A stretch of 64,000 nucleotides of DNA from Fusibacillus kribbianus. GTDB lineage: Bacteria; Bacillota; Clostridia; Lachnospirales; Lachnospiraceae. The translations under genes were made by a program, and so were the position numbers. The notes below the pieces were generated by a model that saw nothing but the letters and a program-made list of their open reading frames with translations, did no database searches and had not been told where the DNA came from. The stretch covers positions 1 to 64,000 of the forward strand of contig NZ_JASGBQ010000010.1 of assembly GCF_030053595.1 (NCBI RefSeq). Direction: 5' to 3'. Shown here piece after piece: positions 60,175 to 64,000 of this stretch; within the stretch, counting starts at the first letter, position 1; every line of letters starts with the position of its first letter.

Positions 60175-60198
60175 AAAGAGGCCTTACACCTCCTCTTT
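60175..60198. terminator. Terminator between small ORF and MBL gene
   Basis: AAAGAGG (60175-60181) pairs with CCTCTTT (60192-60198), with A-rich and T-rich flanks on the two sides. It touches the stop codon of the MBL-fold gene on the minus strand. Confidence 0.7.
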
Positions 60199-61014
60199 TT
60201 ATCCGATTTCAAATTCCATTCCCGTATGTAAAGCTTCCGCCACGCCGGGAAGCTCCTCCTCCAGAACAGCCATTGCCCTCTCTCCGGTACAATGTCCGGT
60301 GATAAGTCTCCGTATTCCAAGCTTCCGTACCCTGCCGGCCAGCGCCCGCACCTCCTGCTCCGAAGTCCGGTAAAGATGCAGACCTCCTATTAGTGCACAG
60401 ATCTCTTTGCCCGGAAAAGCATCCGTGACCTCGCGGATAATCGTATCCGCTCCGCCGTGGGAACAGCTGCTGAAAATCACCAGCCCCTCCTTTGTGTCAA
60501 GTACAAGGCTCTGCTCATGGGCAAAGGAATCGGGAACCAACCTTCTTCCCCGTTTCACATAAAGCCCCGCCCGTGCACCTGTTTTATCAAGACCGGGTGT
60601 CTTATGTGGAACCAGATATGCTCCGGGAATCATTTCAAAAATCCCATCTGCATACACGATCCGATCCGTATACTGTTCCAAAAATCCTTTTTTTATCCCA
60701 ATATACTTATGAAATATCCACCTTTTTCCATAACAGTTCTCACCGGTACCGACTCTCATGTAAAAGGAGGCAGTCCTGTTCCTGGAAAAGAACTCCGCCA
60801 GGCCATCGGAATGGTCGTAATGAGCATGGGACAGCACACCGTATTCAATCTCCTCGAGATTTACGCCAAGGCTTTCCGCATTTTTCACAAAGGCTCCACT
60901 GGATCCCGTGTCAAGCAAAAGCTTGTGGCCCTCATACTCAATATACACCGCCAGGCCCCACTCACAGATCAGTCCGTGGTCAGACTTATTATCAATCAGA
61001 ATTCTTGCGTACAT
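60199..61014 (-). CDS. Metallo-beta-lactamase fold hydrolase
   Basis: A 271-residue MBL-fold protein. It contains LLLDTGSSGAFVKN, the zinc motif HAHYDHSDG, FSSCSHGGADTI and the GHCTGERAM region near the C-terminus. The pattern resembles the archaeal-type 7,8-dihydropterin-6-methyl-4-(beta-D-ribofuranosyl)-aminobenzene 5'-phosphate synthase group (GGxHL...GHCTG). Actual substrate unknown. It is 42 bases downstream of the second COG0523 GTPase gene, in the same direction, so it could depend on the metal they deliver. Confidence 0.88.
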   Translation of the reverse strand: MYARILIDNKSDHGLICEWGLAVYIEYEGHKLLLDTGSSGAFVKNAESLGVNLEEIEYGVLSHAHYDHSDGLAEFFSRNRTASFYMRVGTGENCYGKRWIFHKYIGIKKGFLEQYTDRIVYADGIFEMIPGAYLVPHKTPGLDKTGARAGLYVKRGRRLVPDSFAHEQSLVLDTKEGLVIFSSCSHGGADTIIREVTDAFPGKEICALIGGLHLYRTSEQEVRALAGRVRKLGIRRLITGHCTGERAMAVLEEELPGVAEALHTGMEFEIG

Positions 61015-61056
61015 TTCCCTCTCCCTACATCACTGATACTTCCTGCTGTCTCACTC

Positions 61057-62001
61057 TCAATAAAAGGTCGCCACAGCCTCCTTGGGCGGCTCTGTCTTCT
61101 CCATGGAAAGAACCGTAAGCACCGGTCCCTTCCGGCCGTACAGCTTGTGGAATTTGAATTCCATTTTAAACCGCATTTTATACCAGGTCCGGCTCTCGGG
61201 CAACTGATTCGGTTCCCCCTGAGCTAAAAAGCTGGCAAACTGAATGTCATCCACACAGCAGGTCATGACCTGTCGGCCAAAGGCAAAGCTCCCCTGCTTA
61301 AATCGGGGATTGACGATGGCCATGCCCTTATACTCCACGATCTTTCCGTGATATTTTTTCGGCTCTTCCGATACATCCCGGTACCAAATGGCATAGTCCT
61401 CATCCTTCAGTTCGATGACCGGCGCATTGAGATCGTAGGGAAGAGGATCTTCGATGTCATCGTATTCCACTCTTCCCTCCCCGTATTCATAGGCGATATC
61501 TGTCCGCCGGCTTACACCGCGGACGATCTTGTGAAATTCCATCTTATCCATGGACTCGGTGAACCGGTTAAATACTACCAGTTCACAGCTGGATAGCTTA
61601 TCGACCACAAGACTTCTCATATTGGCATTGTAGCCTAAGAAGGTGGACGCATCCACAAACAGGAACTCCTGGCATACCGCCCAGGCATCCGGCATATTGT
61701 CGTAAAGGCTGCTAAGCTGCCACATACCGTTGTACTCAACAAGGACCCGTTCTGCCCTGTGCTTTTTTTCCAGATAATCCAGAACCCTTGGAGTCAGATC
61801 TGACTCATGTTCCAGTGTCTCTATAAACACATTTTCCATACAGGGAAGCGTGGTGTCGTATTCCAGTTCTCCTTCCTCGCAGAGAAGAAGCAGTGTCCGC
61901 TCCCCGTCATTGAATCGTTTGTCTCCCAGAGTCTCCTGAATAAACTTTGTCTTTCCTGCTTCCAGAAATCCGGTAAACAGATAAACCGGCAAATCTTCCA
62001 T
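61057..62001 (-). CDS. COG0523-type GTPase with a fused C-terminal domain
   Basis: A 314-residue P-loop GTPase of the CobW/UreG class. GFLEAGKT at residues 11-18 is the P-loop, VFNRF acts like the G4 motif, but no CXCC metal motif is visible. The last 100 residues form a different domain: GKIVEYKGMAIVNPRFKQG then FAFGRQVMTCCVDDIQFASFL. This resembles the TIGR03943/YcgQ (DUF1980-like) C-terminal domain. It lies 14 bases downstream of the His-rich COG0523 gene. I infer a metal-delivery pair; the loss of CXCC and a CC in the C-terminal domain are unusual. Confidence 0.82.
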   Translation of the reverse strand: MEDLPVYLFTGFLEAGKTKFIQETLGDKRFNDGERTLLLLCEEGELEYDTTLPCMENVFIETLEHESDLTPRVLDYLEKKHRAERVLVEYNGMWQLSSLYDNMPDAWAVCQEFLFVDASTFLGYNANMRSLVVDKLSSCELVVFNRFTESMDKMEFHKIVRGVSRRTDIAYEYGEGRVEYDDIEDPLPYDLNAPVIELKDEDYAIWYRDVSEEPKKYHGKIVEYKGMAIVNPRFKQGSFAFGRQVMTCCVDDIQFASFLAQGEPNQLPESRTWYKMRFKMEFKFHKLYGRKGPVLTVLSMEKTEPPKEAVATFY

Positions 62002-62015
62002 TTTCTCTCCTCCAA

Positions 62016-63152
62016 TCAGGCAAACAGCTTTTTCAGAGCTTCCTCATTTATGTGAGAACCGATCACGCACAGACGGCCCGTAACTGCTGCCGAACCGTCA
62101 CGGACATTTTTTTCACCGGGCACATAATCAAAATGAAGGAATCCTTCCCCGGCTCCGGCCACAATTCCCTTGGCTCGGAGGATCGTTCCGTATTGTTCGC
62201 TGTCATCCAATGCCTCCAGCGCCCGCTCAAGCTCCTCCTTCGTAAATCTTCTGGTCGTCTCCACGCCCCAGCTGGTGAACACCTCATCTGCATGATGATG
62301 GTGATGGTCATGATCGTGGTCATGGCCGCAGCAGCAGTCTCCGTCATGATGATGGTCATGATCATGATGGTCGTGATCATGATCGTGGTGGTCATGATCG
62401 TGATGGTCGTGATCGTGATGGTCGTGATCATGGTCGTGGCCGCAGCAGCAGTCTTCCCCGTGATGATGCTCATGGTCATGATCGTGATCATCGTGGTGAT
62501 GATGGTCGTGATCGTGATGGGCTTCCTCTTCCAGCTCCCGAAGCTCTTCTTCCAGAGTATCCTTATGCTCCATGGCTTCCAGGATCTGTGCTCCGGAAAG
62601 CTGATCCCAGGGAGTCGTAATGATCGTTGCCACCGAATTATGCTCTCTTAAAAGCTCCACGCAGGCCGCCAGCTTCTGGTCGGAGATCCCGTCGGTGCGG
62701 CTTAATATAATGGAATTGGCGTGTTCCACCTGGTCATTGTAAAACTCACCGAAGTTCTTCATATACATTTTGCATTTTCCCGCATCAGCTACGGCTGTAA
62801 AGCTGTTTAAGGACACATCCTCCATATGAAGATTCTGCACCGCGCGGATCACATCACTCAGCTTGCCGACACCGGAGGGCTCAATGAGTATTCTGTCCGG
62901 ATGGAACTGATCCAGCACCTTTTTCAGAGCTTCGCCAAAGTCACCTACCAGACTGCAGCAGATACAGCCGGAATTCATCTCGGTGATCTCAATGCCGGAA
63001 TCCTGCAGAAAACCGCCGTCAATGGCGATTTCGCCGAATTCGTTTTCAATCAGCACAAGCTTCTCGCCTGCGAAAGCTTCCTTGATCAGCTTTTTGATCA
63101 GAGTTGTCTTTCCGGCTCCCAGAAAACCGGAAAAAATATCTATTTTTGTCAT
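62016..63152 (-). CDS. COG0523 metallochaperone GTPase with long His/Cys-rich tract
   Basis: A 378-residue CobW-type GTPase. The P-loop GFLGAGKT is at residues 9-16, the COG0523 motif CICC at 63-66 and the switch region LIENEFGE at 34-41. Residues 212-287 are almost only His and Asp, with the block DCCCGHDHDHDHH present twice, at 234-246 and 272-284. The C-terminal CobW_C domain follows. Such proteins store or deliver zinc, cobalt or nickel. I cannot name the metal. The ATG at 63152 is chosen as the family start; the longer frame is leader. It heads a three-gene unit. Confidence 0.92.
   Translation of the reverse strand: MTKIDIFSGFLGAGKTTLIKKLIKEAFAGEKLVLIENEFGEIAIDGGFLQDSGIEITEMNSGCICCSLVGDFGEALKKVLDQFHPDRILIEPSGVGKLSDVIRAVQNLHMEDVSLNSFTAVADAGKCKMYMKNFGEFYNDQVEHANSIILSRTDGISDQKLAACVELLREHNSVATIITTPWDQLSGAQILEAMEHKDTLEEELRELEEEAHHDHDHHHHDDHDHDHEHHHGEDCCCGHDHDHDHHDHDHHDHDHHDHDHDHHDHDHHHDGDCCCGHDHDHDHHHHHADEVFTSWGVETTRRFTKEELERALEALDDSEQYGTILRAKGIVAGAGEGFLHFDYVPGEKNVRDGSAAVTGRLCVIGSHINEEALKKLFA
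62292..62519 (-). repeat. His/Asp-coding low-complexity tract
   Basis: DNA encoding residues 212-287 of the COG0523 GTPase. It is built from short near-repeats of CATGAT- and GATGGTCGT-type units, with two larger copies of the DCCCGHDHDHDHH-coding block. Such DNA can change length by slippage. Confidence 0.85.
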
Positions 63153-63262
63153 GATTTCTTCTTCCTTTCTCTTATTAAATTGCAGGCAGAAGCCCGCAGG
63201 ACATATTTTAATGCTTTTTTCCAGAAGTTGCAAGCCCCTTTGTCCCGCATCCCATCATTGCC

Positions 63263-63291
63263 TTGAAAACGCGCCTCCGATTCATTATAAT
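63263..63291 (+). promoter_or_regulatory. Promoter of the Gfo/Idh/MocA gene
   Basis: TTGAAA at 63263-63268 and TATAAT at 63286-63291 are 17 bases apart, 43 bases before the ATG at 63335. Confidence 0.7.
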
Positions 63292-63334
63292 AGCTATATA
63301 AAACAGAGCCAATCGCGGGAAAGGAGGCTGTTAA

Positions 63335-64000
63335 ATGGAAAAAATCTTTCGGGCCGGCATTGTGGGGGCCGGAATGATGGGAGTTCTTCAGGCCGAAGCG
63401 CTCCGAAGAATCCCCGGCGTACAGATTGCCGCCGTCACCAGCAGAAATCTGGAAACTGCAAAGAGCTTCTGCAGGGAACGGTTTATTCCTCACGCCTACG
63501 ATAACCTGGAGGAGATGCTGGAAAAAGAACAGCTGGATGTTCTTCATGTATGTACTCCCAACAATTCTCACTTTGAGATCAGCAAAAAAGCACTGCTCTC
63601 CGGTGTCCACGTTTACTGCGAAAAACCACTTGCAAACTCGTCAGAGGAAACAGAGCAGCTTGTGACCCTTGCCAGGGAAAAAGGACTGGCTGCAGCCGTC
63701 AATTTCAATTACCGCCATAATGCCATCGTTCAGGATATGCACGAGCGTGTCGCCGGTGAAGAATGGGGACGGACCTTTTTTGTCCATGGCCGCTATATCC
63801 AGGACTGGCTGATGTATGAGGATGACTATAACTGGCGCTGCATTCCCGGGCTCGGCGGAGCTTCCCGTGCCGTCGCCGACATCGGCTCCCACTGGTTCGA
63901 CACCGTGCAGTTCATCACCGGCAAAAAAATCACCCGGGTATTTGCCAGACTGCTGACCGTCCATGAAACGAGGAAACAATTTGAAACTCCGGCTACCACC
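63335..64000 (+). CDS. Gfo/Idh/MocA family oxidoreductase (3' end beyond window)
   Basis: The first 222 codons of an NAD(P)-dependent sugar or inositol-type dehydrogenase; the gene is cut by the window edge. It begins MEKIFRAGIVGAGMMGVLQA (Rossmann GxGxxG). It has HVCTPNNSHFEISKKAL, the EKPLA motif with the catalytic Lys, and VADIGSHWFDTVQFI with the usual Asp/His of the C-terminal domain. AAGGAGG lies before the ATG. Substrate cannot be told without the rest and the next genes. It diverges from the COG0523 operon. Confidence 0.9.
   Translation, partial: MEKIFRAGIVGAGMMGVLQAEALRRIPGVQIAAVTSRNLETAKSFCRERFIPHAYDNLEEMLEKEQLDVLHVCTPNNSHFEISKKALLSGVHVYCEKPLANSSEETEQLVTLAREKGLAAAVNFNYRHNAIVQDMHERVAGEEWGRTFFVHGRYIQDWLMYEDDYNWRCIPGLGGASRAVADIGSHWFDTVQFITGKKITRVFARLLTVHETRKQFETPATT

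Noticed and set aside
59941-60231. 96-residue plus-strand frame
   Set aside because: No ribosome site, runs through the terminator and into the MBL gene; the 58-residue frame from 59928 fits the signals.

Overview
The window looks like chromosomal DNA of a gut-type Clostridia, most likely Lachnospiraceae. I infer this from gene content, not from a database search. Supporting signs are: a split purine end-pathway (stand-alone AICAR formyltransferase plus a PurO-type IMP cyclohydrolase), dimeric class II GlyRS, a T-box in front of aspS, a ZTP riboswitch, a mother-cell sporulation sigma factor (SigK) fragment, and the cluster ireB-ruvX-DUF1292-RNase J-YceG-like-O-methyltransferase-U32. Most genes are on the minus strand, in long operons with good Shine-Dalgarno sites.

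Left end (1-13.8 kb) is the most rearranged part. It holds a flavin-type split-barrel gene, mobile-element-like debris with a small ORF, and the purO-purH operon. That operon sits behind a ZTP riboswitch and an unusual leader with five exact-period 67-bp repeats. Next comes an orphan 3' part of a cell-wall-anchored pullulanase, fused in frame behind the stop codon of a truncated sigK. The sigK break lies within a few codons of the place where skin elements split this gene in other sporeformers. Further on are two MATE exporters, aspS with a T-box that appears to read an Asn codon, an Ala/Gly:cation symporter, an IS21-type remnant that cuts an sce7726-like gene, and an AT-rich gene of unknown function.

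13.8-33.4 kb: a ferredoxin-tailed aldo/keto reductase, a one-domain EamA protein, and a PABA locus (fused pabA-pabB, pabC, GNAT) with an attenuator-like leader. Then follows a long housekeeping operon running mtaB-ireB-ruvX-DUF1292-rnjA-yceG-like-OMT-U32-ydcF-M16C peptidase-era-recO-lipoprotein-glyS. 33.5-39.7 kb: an HPr-like protein without the phosphorylatable His, the prmA-rsmE-cysteine desulfurase-thiI operon (translation and tRNA thiolation), an orphan PyrE-like protein with a degenerate PRPP loop, a DUF336-type protein and tRNA-Gly(GCC).

39.7-59.9 kb: nitroreductase, a DMT exporter plus oligoendopeptidase F, GNAT, gltB-gltD (glutamate synthase) behind a leader with a terminator, ackA, queH, rpoD, a YegS-type lipid kinase, homoserine dehydrogenase, citrate synthase, DegV and an alpha/beta hydrolase. 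Glutamate synthase, citrate synthase and homoserine dehydrogenase together point to biosynthetic use of 2-oxoglutarate and aspartate, with acetate kinase for fermentative ATP. 59.9-64 kb: a small Cys-rich ORF with its own promoter, an MBL hydrolase, two adjacent COG0523 metallochaperone-type GTPases (one with a long His/Cys tract, the other with a different C-terminal domain), and the start of a Gfo/Idh/MocA oxidoreductase that runs off the window. One tRNA was found; no rRNA and no CRISPR array.
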